From Arthrobacter sp. H5 (GTDB lineage: Bacteria; Actinomycetota; Actinomycetes; Actinomycetales; Micrococcaceae): DNA of 37,938 bases. Below are positions 23,901 through 35,215 of this stretch, in pieces; within the stretch, counting starts at the first letter, position 1; each line of letters starts with the position of its first letter. The stretch covers positions 35,170-73,107 of the forward strand of contig NZ_KI914988.1 in NCBI RefSeq assembly GCF_000520595.1, in the 5' to 3' direction. The translations under genes were made by a program, and so were the position numbers. The notes below the pieces were generated by a model. That model searched no databases. It was not told the DNA's origin and saw only the letters and a list, made by a program, of their open reading frames with translations.

Positions 23901-25051
23901 TCCCGCCCACCTTTGACCGGCAGAAACGCCCTCAGGATGTCCCGTTCAACCTCTTCATCAGTTGACGAGCTCAAAGCCATTGCTGCTCTGTGAGAGTTGC
24001 TCTTGTATGAGGCGATATCTGCGGCGGTGAGTCCTCGGATGGTGTCCGTAAGGGCACGCGATGAGAAGTCGACGGTCACCGCACCCAGGTCGTTGGAGCG
24101 AATAAGCTGTGTGGTTTCGGGAGACGGACTAAAGACGATGGCCAGTCTCGCTTGAACGAAATCGAAGAACTTATTTGGGAGCATGAGGGCATGGTTACGT
24201 GTCTGCGGAGGCAGACTGAATATTCCAACGTCATACGCATTGAGCACGCGGGGGAGCTCGTCCGGGCGTACCGCAGGGTGAAACCTGACCTGATCCATTC
24301 CGGCGGCCATCCGCTCAAGTGTTCGCCAATACTTGCCACCGTCGCGGGCCTTTACCAGGTAAAGGTCAAGAGTGTAGCCGGGCCCAAGGGCGCCAACTGC
24401 GTCAATCATGCCTTCGATGTTTCGCCCGGGAACAGCCGCGCCACTGTGGGCAAGGCGAATAACGTCAGGAACAGCTTCACTCGGTTGGAGATCTTCGAAC
24501 GGCCGGGCATTCCGCACAGTCACCGTCGAACAACCGAACTCTTCCCGGTAGAGGGCTGCTATGGAGTCGTTAACCACCGAGACCGCGTGGGTGCGGGGCA
24601 GATAGCTTGCGCAGACGTGGGTCATGAACGGTTTCACAAGCAGCTTCCACGACCTTACATGAGCGCGCTCCTCGGGCGCCCACTCATGCATGTCCCCCCA
24701 CACCGGGTTTCCACCTGCGATCTTGTGCGCAAGGGGCAGCGCCCGCGCTTCGTTGGCGACAACCAGGTCAAAACCGATACCTGCACACAGGCGGAGCGCA
24801 GCTTGAATAGCGGGCGCTGCAAGCTCGGCTTTTTCGTACTGTCTCGCAGCCAGCAGAACGACTCCCTTGGGCGTTTGAGGCAGTGACGGCAGCGATGAAT
24901 CGATTTCCAAGTGGTGTGTGGCGCCGGGGGGCTTGACCCCGTAACTCACGGTAGTCACTTCTCCGAACTCGGCGAGAACTGCAATCTGTCGAAGAACCCT
25001 CGAATCGGCCGAGATGTCGGAGAATGAAATGCAAAGGATCTGGGGGGCCAT
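23897..25051 (-). CDS. Glycosyltransferase, GT-B fold, DMHEWAP subgroup
   Basis: A 384-residue protein starting MAPQILCISFSDISADSRVL. It shares an unusual set of blocks with the two genes at 35216-37605: (S)DxRVLRQI near the N-terminus, WGDMHEWAPEE in the middle, and LPNKFFDFVQARLAIVFSPS near the C-terminus. The last matches the donor-binding helix region of GT4 enzymes. No signal peptide is visible. The substrate is unknown; its pairing with the WbpI-like epimerase suggests it uses that sugar, which is inference. ATG at 25051 has no Shine-Dalgarno sequence, but a TAGAGT hexamer (25058-25063) ends 6 bases upstream, consistent with a leaderless mRNA. It is divergent from glf. Confidence 0.82.
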   Translation of the reverse strand: MAPQILCISFSDISADSRVLRQIAVLAEFGEVTTVSYGVKPPGATHHLEIDSSLPSLPQTPKGVVLLAARQYEKAELAAPAIQAALRLCAGIGFDLVVANEARALPLAHKIAGGNPVWGDMHEWAPEERAHVRSWKLLVKPFMTHVCASYLPRTHAVSVVNDSIAALYREEFGCSTVTVRNARPFEDLQPSEAVPDVIRLAHSGAAVPGRNIEGMIDAVGALGPGYTLDLYLVKARDGGKYWRTLERMAAGMDQVRFHPAVRPDELPRVLNAYDVGIFSLPPQTRNHALMLPNKFFDFVQARLAIVFSPSPETTQLIRSNDLGAVTVDFSSRALTDTIRGLTAADIASYKSNSHRAAMALSSSTDEEVERDILRAFLPVKGGRD

Positions 25052-25087
25052 GCCAATACTCTAGACGCTCGGGGCCACGCCCAATGA

Positions 25088-28350
<3,263 letters not shown>

Positions 28351-28353
28351 GAC

Positions 28354-29223
28354 TTGAACCACGAGGAACTCACCACACCTGGAATGGGCGGTGGTCTTAG
28401 AGATGTTGTCCGATCCCGGTTTCTTCTGAAGCTTTTAGTCTCCAAGGAACTAAAGGTCAGATACCGTGGATCGGTTCTGGGGATTCTGTGGTCCTACGTG
28501 AAACCCGGAGTGCAGTTTGTGGTCTTCTGGTTTGCCCTGGGAGTATTCCTTGGCATGAATAGGAACACTGAGAACTATCCGATCTACTTGTTCTCCGGAA
28601 TTGTTCTTATTAACTTCTTCAGTGAAGCACTGGGTAACGCCTCCCGTTCCATTGTTGGAAATGGGGGACTGATTAAGAAGATCTATCTTCCGAGGGAGCT
28701 CTTTCCGGTCGCATCCGTGTGGGTCTCCGGGGTCCATTTTTTGCCGCAGCTCGTGGTGCTGTTAGCCGCCTGCCTGTTCTCCGGCTGGCGGCCCGGACTT
28801 GCGGAGGTCGCGGCTGCGATCGCAGGGTTCTTGATAGTTGCTCTGCTTGCCACCGGTCTTGGACTCTTCTTTGGCGCCGTCAACGTCTACTTCCGGGACT
28901 CAGAGAACTTCGTCGACATGCTGTTGATGATCGCCACCTGGGCATCACCGGTGCTCTATTCATGGACGATGGTGCGCGATGAGGTGGCAGCACCGGTACT
29001 GGCCGTTTATCAGGCGAATCCGCTGACCATCGCCGTCGAACTGTTTCACTTCGCGTTTTGGAAGCCGACCACTTCGGCGGCTGTAACCGATCAAGCCATT
29101 GCCGTGCCACCGGATCTGCTGGACTTCTGGCTCCCCATCGGACTCGTCACCTCAGTGATCGTCATCATCCTCGGTCAACTAACCTTCCGGCGGCTCGAAG
29201 GCCGCTTTGCCCAGGAGCTCTGA
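28354..29223 (+). CDS. wzm: ABC-2 type polysaccharide exporter permease (Wzm/RfbD-like)
   Basis: A 289-residue permease with about six membrane helices. The N-terminal amphipathic part LLVSKELKVRYRGSVLGILW and the following YVKPGVQFVVFW are hallmarks of Wzm/TagG/RfbD permeases. The cytoplasmic loop IKKIYLPRELFPVAS and the late SPVLYSW and YQANPLT blocks also match. Paired with the ATPase downstream it would export a lipid-linked glycan across the membrane. The mycobacterial homologs (Rv3783/Rv3781) export galactan, and the position right after glf-glfT2 supports that here. The start is TTG at 28354, just 3 bases after glfT2. ATG at 28384 is an alternative but would remove residues conserved in relatives. 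Confidence 0.92.
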   Translation: MNHEELTTPGMGGGLRDVVRSRFLLKLLVSKELKVRYRGSVLGILWSYVKPGVQFVVFWFALGVFLGMNRNTENYPIYLFSGIVLINFFSEALGNASRSIVGNGGLIKKIYLPRELFPVASVWVSGVHFLPQLVVLLAACLFSGWRPGLAEVAAAIAGFLIVALLATGLGLFFGAVNVYFRDSENFVDMLLMIATWASPVLYSWTMVRDEVAAPVLAVYQANPLTIAVELFHFAFWKPTTSAAVTDQAIAVPPDLLDFWLPIGLVTSVIVIILGQLTFRRLEGRFAQEL

Positions 29224-29226
29224 CCC

Positions 29227-29958
29227 ATGACAATCGCTATCGAAGTGCGCGGTGTTTCCAAACAATTTGTGCTGCGCCATACCCGCTCCATCAAGGAAGC
29301 CTTTGTATGGTTAATGAAGGGCCGCAAAGGAGATCTCTCCGAAAAATTTCATGCGCTGGCGGACATCTCGCTGGAGGTGGCCCAGGGTGAAACCGTTGCC
29401 CTGCTGGGTTTGAATGGCTCCGGAAAATCGACATTGCTCAAGCACATCTCGGGGGTCATGCTTCCGGACAGCGGCAGTGTCCGCACGCGTGGCAGAGTCG
29501 CCGGCCTGATTGAGGTCGGTGCGGGCTTCCATCCGGACCTCAGCGGCCGGGATAACGTCTACCTCAACGGTGCAATCCTGGGAATGACCGAAGAACAAAT
29601 TGACGAACGGTTTGAGTCGATCATCGAATTTTCCGAGATCGGTCAGTTCATCGACACCGAGGTCAAGTTCTACTCGTCCGGCATGTATTTGAGGCTCGCA
29701 TTTTCGGTGGCGGTGCATACCAATCCGGAGGTATTTCTCGTGGACGAGATCCTGGCCGTCGGGGATGAGCCGTTTCAGAAGAAGTGCCTGGCACGGATCA
29801 GGGAGCTCGCCGATGCGGGCACAACCCTGGTTGTGGTGAGTCACGATCTGGATCTGGTATCCACAATCTGCGACCGTGGGGTGCTTTTGGATCACGGTAA
29901 AATAATCCTTGACGGGCCCGTTGACCAAGTTGTTGCGCGATTGCGTGGAGCAGCTTAG
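29227..29958 (+). CDS. wzt: ABC exporter ATP-binding protein (Wzt/RfbE-like)
   Basis: A 243-residue ATPase. Walker A is LGLNGSGKSTLL (Lys67). The Q-loop region holds EVGAGFHPDLSGRDN, typical of polysaccharide exporters. The signature is YSSGMYLRLAFS, Walker B is VFLVDEILAVGD, and the switch His is in VVSHDLD. It ends soon after the ATPase fold, so it lacks the C-terminal carbohydrate-binding domain of O-antigen Wzt proteins, as do TagH-like and mycobacterial RfbE forms. It therefore probably does not select a capped chain end. It starts 4 bases after the permease and is the last plus-strand gene of the galactofuran cassette. Confidence 0.93.
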   Translation: MTIAIEVRGVSKQFVLRHTRSIKEAFVWLMKGRKGDLSEKFHALADISLEVAQGETVALLGLNGSGKSTLLKHISGVMLPDSGSVRTRGRVAGLIEVGAGFHPDLSGRDNVYLNGAILGMTEEQIDERFESIIEFSEIGQFIDTEVKFYSSGMYLRLAFSVAVHTNPEVFLVDEILAVGDEPFQKKCLARIRELADAGTTLVVVSHDLDLVSTICDRGVLLDHGKIILDGPVDQVVARLRGAA

Positions 29959-29988
29959 CTGCGCCTCCGGCGCCGTACCACTCAGGCG

Positions 29989-32013
29989 CTATGGTCCGCA
30001 CGCTGTGAGTTCGTACAGGCCGGCGTCCCCTTCGGAATCAACCAACTCGTAGCCAGCCTTGTCCTCTAGGTCCTCCACACCGGGATACACATGGTCGCCG
30101 ACGTGCAGTTCAGGTCCATCGAAGTCCAGAACGTAGTAGCTGTTTTGCTGCTCGGCGATGGTGCAGATCTCCGGATCGGAATCTGCAAGATGCATGCGGT
30201 TCAGTAGTATCTCGGTCTCGGGGGAACCGGTGCTTCCCAAATGCGGTGTCAGCGTGGGGATCCCGGTAAGTGCATAGACTAATGCGGTTCCCGTCCAGGC
30301 GTTTCCGATAATCACGGCATCGTCTGGCACGTTGTTTGGAACGCGTTGGATAAGCGTAAGCTCATCGGTTGAAAGCAATGGCGAGTCGTCTGACAGCACA
30401 TACGCTTTCCTGGCTGTTGCGACCGTGCTGTCAACCGCTGAACCTTGGGTCCCCATTACGAGGAGGGCGAGTACGACGACGCCAGCCAAGGCAGCAGGAA
30501 CGGTGGACTCCGAACGACCCACCCTCCAAGGTACAAGAATCGTGCGGCCGATACCTTCAAACCGGCGCACGACAGATGAAACAATCCATGTTCCGCCCAG
30601 CATTGTGATCATGATGGTGGTCACTGGCAACAGCGCTGCCAGCCTGAAGCTGTCGTTGTACCAGGCGCCCGTGATAGCCGATCTAAAATCGTCCTGCGGG
30701 AAGGCTGAAACCACCATGAAAAGAAAAGCTCCAACAATAAATATTCCAAATGCCCACCAGCCGCCGCGGCGCATCGCGACGTGCAGAAGGCCGGCAATAG
30801 TCAAAGTCATGACAATCCAGGCAACCGGACGTTCCAAGGGTGCCGATGCCAATACTTCCCCTATCGCATGGGCCCGGGTCTGGTAAGGCTCCCAACCCGA
30901 GGCGGCTTCGCTGGGACGAAGCTCGAACCACAGCAGAACCGTGAAGCTCAGGTAGGCCAGAAGCAGGCCTGCGGGGAGCAGGTATCGTCCCGCAGGGGCG
31001 GATCGTGCGTGCAGCCGGCGCCAGTCCCGCACCAGTGCAACCGCCGTCATAGGAACTGCGAACGCGAGAAATGCCATGAGAGTGCTGGGATGCGCCAGCG
31101 CCACGCCCGGCAGGACACCGAGCAGTGCCATGACGGGAAGGAGAACCCCGCCTTGGTTATCCGCACTGAGGCGAAGAGCCATCGCCAGAAGACCGAGTAC
31201 CGTCGGCAGGATCGCGATGGACAGGAAGTTGGGGTATAGCACACCAAAATCGAGCAGCAGATAGGGGAATGAAGGAAAAGCCGCCGCCAAGACTCCGGTC
31301 ACTAGGAGGGGAATGGGCCGGTTCCCGGTCAGTCGGGTGCACAGGAACAAACATGAGAGCGGCCAAACCACAGCGGCGATGACAATGCTGGTCACCGTCG
31401 CTGCAACCGGGATCGTGGAACCGGTGATCTGAACCACAAGGGAAGCGTAGGCATGCCAAGCCGCCGGGTAGAAAGGAGTGCTTTCACCGTCGGTCGGCAT
31501 GCCGCCCAAAGTAAGTGACGACGCGGAGCCGCTATCGGCCACGTACTGAAGCGCATTCAGATGAAATACGCCATCGTAGCTTTGGGAAATGTTGTCCGGA
31601 CGGATGAATATCTCCTTGAGCCGGAGCCCAATGATCACTGCAGGAATTGTCAGTGCAGTGCCCACCGTCAGAGCACGGACCATCACAGGTCGTCTTGCGG
31701 ACGAACCCGGGGGCGACGATTTTTCGGCGACTGCGCGGTTTCTCAGAATTCCGAATCGGTGCCATAAACGGCGTGTGACGATGCCCGCCAACGCCGTTAA
31801 CGCAGTTGCTATTGCTACCACCCACACGCTCCAAGACACTTGGATGATGTTCGCCACGATCGCGAAGGTGGACATGATGGTGATCGTCAGTGGTGCAGCC
31901 AAAGCGCATGCTGTGATCCCTCGGGTGCCACATGACTTGGCGGCGAGGTAACCGGGGATGAACATTAGTGCCAGTGCGCCCGCAAGGGCGGGCACAGCCT
32001 GCCACCAAGTCAT
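29989..32013 (-). CDS. Large polytopic membrane protein (DUF6541-like, possible GT-C enzyme)
   Basis: A 674-residue protein with many membrane helices (about twelve or more) over residues 1-560 and an extracytoplasmic C-terminal domain of about 110 residues. The first large loop has SQSYDGVFHLNALQYV, giving Asp147-x3-His151 after an early helix. That recalls the acidic motif in the first loop of GT-C glycosyltransferases using lipid-phosphate sugars. The C-terminal VIIGNAWTGTALVYALTGIP block matches DUF6541-type proteins known from actinobacterial glycan loci. The start is ATG at 32013, after GGGAAG; the frame runs up to 32058. It is convergent with the Wzt gene. Transferase or polymerase activity is inference. 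Confidence 0.8.
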   Translation of the reverse strand: MTWWQAVPALAGALALMFIPGYLAAKSCGTRGITACALAAPLTITIMSTFAIVANIIQVSWSVWVVAIATALTALAGIVTRRLWHRFGILRNRAVAEKSSPPGSSARRPVMVRALTVGTALTIPAVIIGLRLKEIFIRPDNISQSYDGVFHLNALQYVADSGSASSLTLGGMPTDGESTPFYPAAWHAYASLVVQITGSTIPVAATVTSIVIAAVVWPLSCLFLCTRLTGNRPIPLLVTGVLAAAFPSFPYLLLDFGVLYPNFLSIAILPTVLGLLAMALRLSADNQGGVLLPVMALLGVLPGVALAHPSTLMAFLAFAVPMTAVALVRDWRRLHARSAPAGRYLLPAGLLLAYLSFTVLLWFELRPSEAASGWEPYQTRAHAIGEVLASAPLERPVAWIVMTLTIAGLLHVAMRRGGWWAFGIFIVGAFLFMVVSAFPQDDFRSAITGAWYNDSFRLAALLPVTTIMITMLGGTWIVSSVVRRFEGIGRTILVPWRVGRSESTVPAALAGVVVLALLVMGTQGSAVDSTVATARKAYVLSDDSPLLSTDELTLIQRVPNNVPDDAVIIGNAWTGTALVYALTGIPTLTPHLGSTGSPETEILLNRMHLADSDPEICTIAEQQNSYYVLDFDGPELHVGDHVYPGVEDLEDKAGYELVDSEGDAGLYELTACGP

Positions 32014-32017
32014 TGAA

Positions 32018-32269
32018 TCAGTCTTCCCACGAGTATGAATACGTCTTCCACCATACAAGAGGCAGATCGCCCATCACGCTCTGCGGAGTCACCGGCGCAC
32101 AACCACGGAATCCAACCGCCGGCACGCGAGGATGCGCCAGCAGGATTGGAAGCCCCTTCCCATCAGCCACTGGTTCGCTGCAGTTGCCGGATTTGAAGAG
32201 TAATCCGGGACGAATACTTGCATAATCCCGGCACGCTTGCCGGTCCGGGCGAATGATTGCGGTGACCAT
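32018..32269 (-). CDS. Possible small protein, 83 codons
   Basis: An open frame filling most of the 270-base gap 32014-32283, directly upstream of the DUF6541-like gene and ending 4 bases before its ATG. The translation (beginning MVTAIIRPDRQACRDYASIR, ending in PLVWWKTYSYSWED) looks protein-like and has GC-leaning third positions. It has no Shine-Dalgarno sequence and matches nothing I recognise. A CATAAT hexamer overlaps its start. It could be a real short gene, a gene remnant, or chance. Confidence 0.25.
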   Translation of the reverse strand: MVTAIIRPDRQACRDYASIRPGLLFKSGNCSEPVADGKGLPILLAHPRVPAVGFRGCAPVTPQSVMGDLPLVWWKTYSYSWED

Positions 32270-32283
32270 TATGCGATACTTGC

Positions 32284-32952
32284 GTGGTGAGTCGCACTTG
32301 GATCGTCATCCCTCTGTTCAACGAGGCCCCCATTATTGGCTCCGTAATCAAGGACCTTCTCCCGGTCTTCCCGCATGTCGTTTGTATCGATGACGGAAGT
32401 ACCGATACATCGGCCAGGGCCGCCCGGGAGGCGGGCGCGGTCGTCGTGCAACATCCCGTGAACCTTGGGCAGGGGGCGGCGTTGCAGACAGGCTTTGAAT
32501 ACGTGATGAACGATCCCGAGATGTCCTGCGTGGTCACCTTCGATGCCGATGGGCAACACCGGGTGGCCGATGCTGCGGACATGGTGCGCAGGGTGCAGTC
32601 GGGCGAGGCGGATGTTGTCCTCGGATCAAGGTTTTTGGATGGGCGAACCAAGATCGGTCCTGTCAAAAGATTGGTGCTGCGCACGGCTGCACTCCAGACC
32701 CGCTGGAGCACCGGGATGCACCTCACGGATGCACACAACGGTCTGCGGGTCATGAGCAGGCAGGTGGTTGGAAGCATCCATCTGACGCAGAACCGTATGG
32801 CCCATGCCTCTGAGCTGATTGACCTTCTATCGAAACTGAAACCCCGCTGGACCGAACACCCGGTGGAGATCATTTATACCGAGTACTCAAAGTCCAAGGG
32901 GCAATCCCTCCTCAACTCCGTCAATATTATGGCGGACCTGCTCTTTAGGTAA
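32284..32952 (+). CDS. GT2 family glycosyltransferase (Dpm1-like)
   Basis: A 222-residue GT-A transferase. It begins TWIVIPLFNEAPIIGSVIKD, followed by CIDDGSTDTSARAAREAGA, HPVNLGQGAALQTGFEY and TFDADGQHR. The Asp-x-Asp of DADGQH binds the metal and sugar nucleotide, and LGSRFLDGR follows. No C-terminal membrane helices are present. Such enzymes usually move a sugar from a nucleotide donor to polyprenyl phosphate. It is paired with a DUF2304 protein 5 bases downstream, a recurrent partnership in which the small protein may supply membrane attachment. Two GTG codons at 32284 and 32287 can start it. The second lies 6 bases after a GATACT hexamer, hinting at a leaderless mRNA. Confidence 0.88.
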   Translation: MVSRTWIVIPLFNEAPIIGSVIKDLLPVFPHVVCIDDGSTDTSARAAREAGAVVVQHPVNLGQGAALQTGFEYVMNDPEMSCVVTFDADGQHRVADAADMVRRVQSGEADVVLGSRFLDGRTKIGPVKRLVLRTAALQTRWSTGMHLTDAHNGLRVMSRQVVGSIHLTQNRMAHASELIDLLSKLKPRWTEHPVEIIYTEYSKSKGQSLLNSVNIMADLLFR

Positions 32953-32957
32953 ATGAA

Positions 32958-33371
32958 ATGCTAATCGTCGTTCAGATAGTCCTGGTCCTCGTCGTTGTCT
33001 TGTTCTCTTTGGTGTTAATCAGGGGCGGCTCAAATGCCAAGCACATGGCAGTGCGCCGGATCATGGTCCTTCTGTTCGCAGCTGCGGCGGTTCTGTCCAT
33101 ATTCTTTCCCACACTGCTCAGTCAGATTGCCCGGCTCGTAGGCGTAGGCCGGGGCACGGACCTCATGCTTTATGCGTTCATCGTGTCGTTTCTGGTCTAC
33201 ATGTCGACAACACACCAGCGGTTCCGGCAGATGGAGGCCACGTTGACGAAACTCACCCGGCGCATAGCGCTTGACGAAGCGGAGAGGCCGTGGGAATCCG
33301 TTCGATCCGGCACCCAGGCACTTGACGCCACCGGTGATTCGAACCACGGCAGCCGGGATACCCTTCGATAA
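32958..33371 (+). CDS. DUF2304 family membrane protein
   Basis: A 137-residue protein with three membrane helices (about residues 1-20, 33-51 and 66-86), followed by a cytoplasmic tail containing a short coiled-coil-like stretch (RFRQMEATLTKLTRRIALDE). The layout and the RGGSNAKHMAVRRIMVLLF segment match DUF2304. This family typically sits next to Dpm1-like GT2 enzymes, as here, but its biochemical role is not established. Association with the adjacent glycosyltransferase at the membrane is the likely job. It lies 2 bases upstream of the ABC flippase gene. Confidence 0.85.
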   Translation: MLIVVQIVLVLVVVLFSLVLIRGGSNAKHMAVRRIMVLLFAAAAVLSIFFPTLLSQIARLVGVGRGTDLMLYAFIVSFLVYMSTTHQRFRQMEATLTKLTRRIALDEAERPWESVRSGTQALDATGDSNHGSRDTLR

Positions 33372-33373
33372 GT

Positions 33374-35170
33374 ATGAAATCACTCATTTGGATCAACCGT
33401 CAGCTGCTGGCGGTCCTACCCGACTCGGCCCGCCGGTTTCTCATTCGGTACGCGATCCTTTCGTCGTCTCTATCGCTGATCGATATCGTTGCGCTGGGTC
33501 TCTTGGCCCTCACGATGTCAAGCATCATCTCCGAAAATCCGTTGCAGCTGGGCCCGGTAACCATCGATTCTGTGAGTGATTACGGAATTGTGCTCGCTAT
33601 TTTCTGCTCGTTGGTAATTATCAAGAGCGCGCTGAACGTACTCCTGCTGCGTCTCGCGACTTCGCGGTTCGCGGCGCACGAAGTGGCAATAGGGGACCGT
33701 CTGTTGTCGGCGTATATGCGGGCACCCTGGGTGGACAGGCTCAAGCGAAATTCTTCTGAACTTGTCCGCTCGGTGGATTCGGGCGTCTCTTTGACGGTTT
33801 CGGGTGTGCTGATGCCATCTATGGGACTTGCAGGCGAGATTGTGTCTGTTCTTGCAGTGGTTGCAGTTCTTTTCGTGAGCAACTGGATCACTGCGGTGAC
33901 GGCAATTATCTACCTTGGTCTGGTGGCGCTGTTCCTGTCGCGGGGAATTTCGAAGCGTGCGGTCGCAAACGGCCGGCGGAACAGGCAGTTCTCGCTGAGA
34001 ACAGTGCGGTTGATTACCGAGGCTATGGGCGCACTAAAGGAAGTGACACTCAAGGGTGCGACGGAAGACGTCGAAAAGGCGGTCCACGCCAACAGGATTC
34101 ATTCCTCCAAAGCACGCGCGATGGCTATATTCCTGGGGCAGGTTCCACGCTTTGTCCTGGAGTCCGCCTTGATCGGTGGATTCCTGCTGGTTGGAGTAGT
34201 GGGCATGCTCACGAGCCCTGCGGGAGTAGACCCGGTGACAAATACTCTCGCCGCAATAGCTCTCTTTGGCGTTGCCGGTTTTCGTGTTGTTCCCTCACTG
34301 ACCCGCTTTCAGGCGATCCTTTCCCAGGTCCACTCAAGCACGCCGTTCGCTGAGCAGGTGCTGGACGATATCAAGGAAGCAGAAGCAAGGGCCAAGGATG
34401 AGGAATCTCCTGATCAGTCCGAATTGCCGGCGGGTGTGCCCAACATAGTGCTCACAAACGTCACATTCAGTTATCCCCATACCGCGTTGCCTGCCCTCAG
34501 CAATGTAACGATGTCTATTCCGGCAGGTTCCAGGGTTGCGGTGGTCGGATCCTCAGGCGCAGGAAAGTCCACGCTGATCGATCTGTTGCTGGGGTTGCTC
34601 TTGCCAAGTTCGGGAGAGGTCCTGATTGGTGGAGTGCCGATGCGGGAAGTGTTGCATTCATGGCGCTCAAGGGTGGGTTATGTGCCGCAGGAGGTCTCTC
34701 TCTTTGATGCCTCGATTGCGCAGAATGTAGCTCTTACCTGGGATCCGGACGAGGTCAATCCGGACCGCGTGCGACGTGCGTTGACGCGTTCACAGATGCT
34801 GGAAGCTGTAGAGGCCAGGCCTGACGGCATTTATGGCATGGCGGGGGAGCGCGGCATGGCCTTGTCAGGCGGCCAAAGACAGCGGCTTGGAATAGCCCGG
34901 GGGCTGTACGCGGACCCCGCGGTACTCGTTCTGGACGAAGCTACGAGCGCCCTCGACACCTCCACGGAGGCCGCCGTCACGGACGCCATCCGCAACCTCG
35001 CGGGCAGCGTCACCACAATCACTGTGGCCCACAGGCTCTCAACGATCAAGGACAGCGATGTGGTGTTTTTCTTTGCGGACGGACGGCTGGCCGCCCAGGG
35101 TACATTCGAGGAAGTCATCGCGCAGATGCCGGACTTCGCCCGACAAGCAGCGCTGGCCGGTCTAGCGTGA
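33374..35170 (+). CDS. ABC half-transporter, PglK/MsbA-like flippase
   Basis: A 598-residue fused permease-ATPase. About six membrane helices lie within residues 20-320, then a nucleotide-binding domain: Walker A VVGSSGAGKSTLIDLLLG (Lys398), signature LSGGQRQRLGIARGL (497-511), Walker B VLVLDEATSALD (Asp521, Glu522) and switch TVAHRLS. The domain order and length fit the homodimeric PglK/MsbA type, which flips lipid-linked glycans. Its place between DUF2304 and two glycosyltransferases suggests a lipid-linked sugar or short glycan as cargo. The locus therefore holds two different exporters. A protein or peptide substrate cannot be excluded from sequence alone. Confidence 0.88.
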   Translation: MKSLIWINRQLLAVLPDSARRFLIRYAILSSSLSLIDIVALGLLALTMSSIISENPLQLGPVTIDSVSDYGIVLAIFCSLVIIKSALNVLLLRLATSRFAAHEVAIGDRLLSAYMRAPWVDRLKRNSSELVRSVDSGVSLTVSGVLMPSMGLAGEIVSVLAVVAVLFVSNWITAVTAIIYLGLVALFLSRGISKRAVANGRRNRQFSLRTVRLITEAMGALKEVTLKGATEDVEKAVHANRIHSSKARAMAIFLGQVPRFVLESALIGGFLLVGVVGMLTSPAGVDPVTNTLAAIALFGVAGFRVVPSLTRFQAILSQVHSSTPFAEQVLDDIKEAEARAKDEESPDQSELPAGVPNIVLTNVTFSYPHTALPALSNVTMSIPAGSRVAVVGSSGAGKSTLIDLLLGLLLPSSGEVLIGGVPMREVLHSWRSRVGYVPQEVSLFDASIAQNVALTWDPDEVNPDRVRRALTRSQMLEAVEARPDGIYGMAGERGMALSGGQRQRLGIARGLYADPAVLVLDEATSALDTSTEAAVTDAIRNLAGSVTTITVAHRLSTIKDSDVVFFFADGRLAAQGTFEEVIAQMPDFARQAALAGLA

Positions 35171-35215
35171 TGAAGGACTCCGCGTTCACTCTTGCGCCGA
35201 ACTGAAAGTGAGTTT

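Noticed and set aside
29961-29973. GCGCC-TCC-GGCGC hairpin after wzt
   Set aside because: The stem is only 5 bases with no following T-run, so it is too weak to call a terminator.
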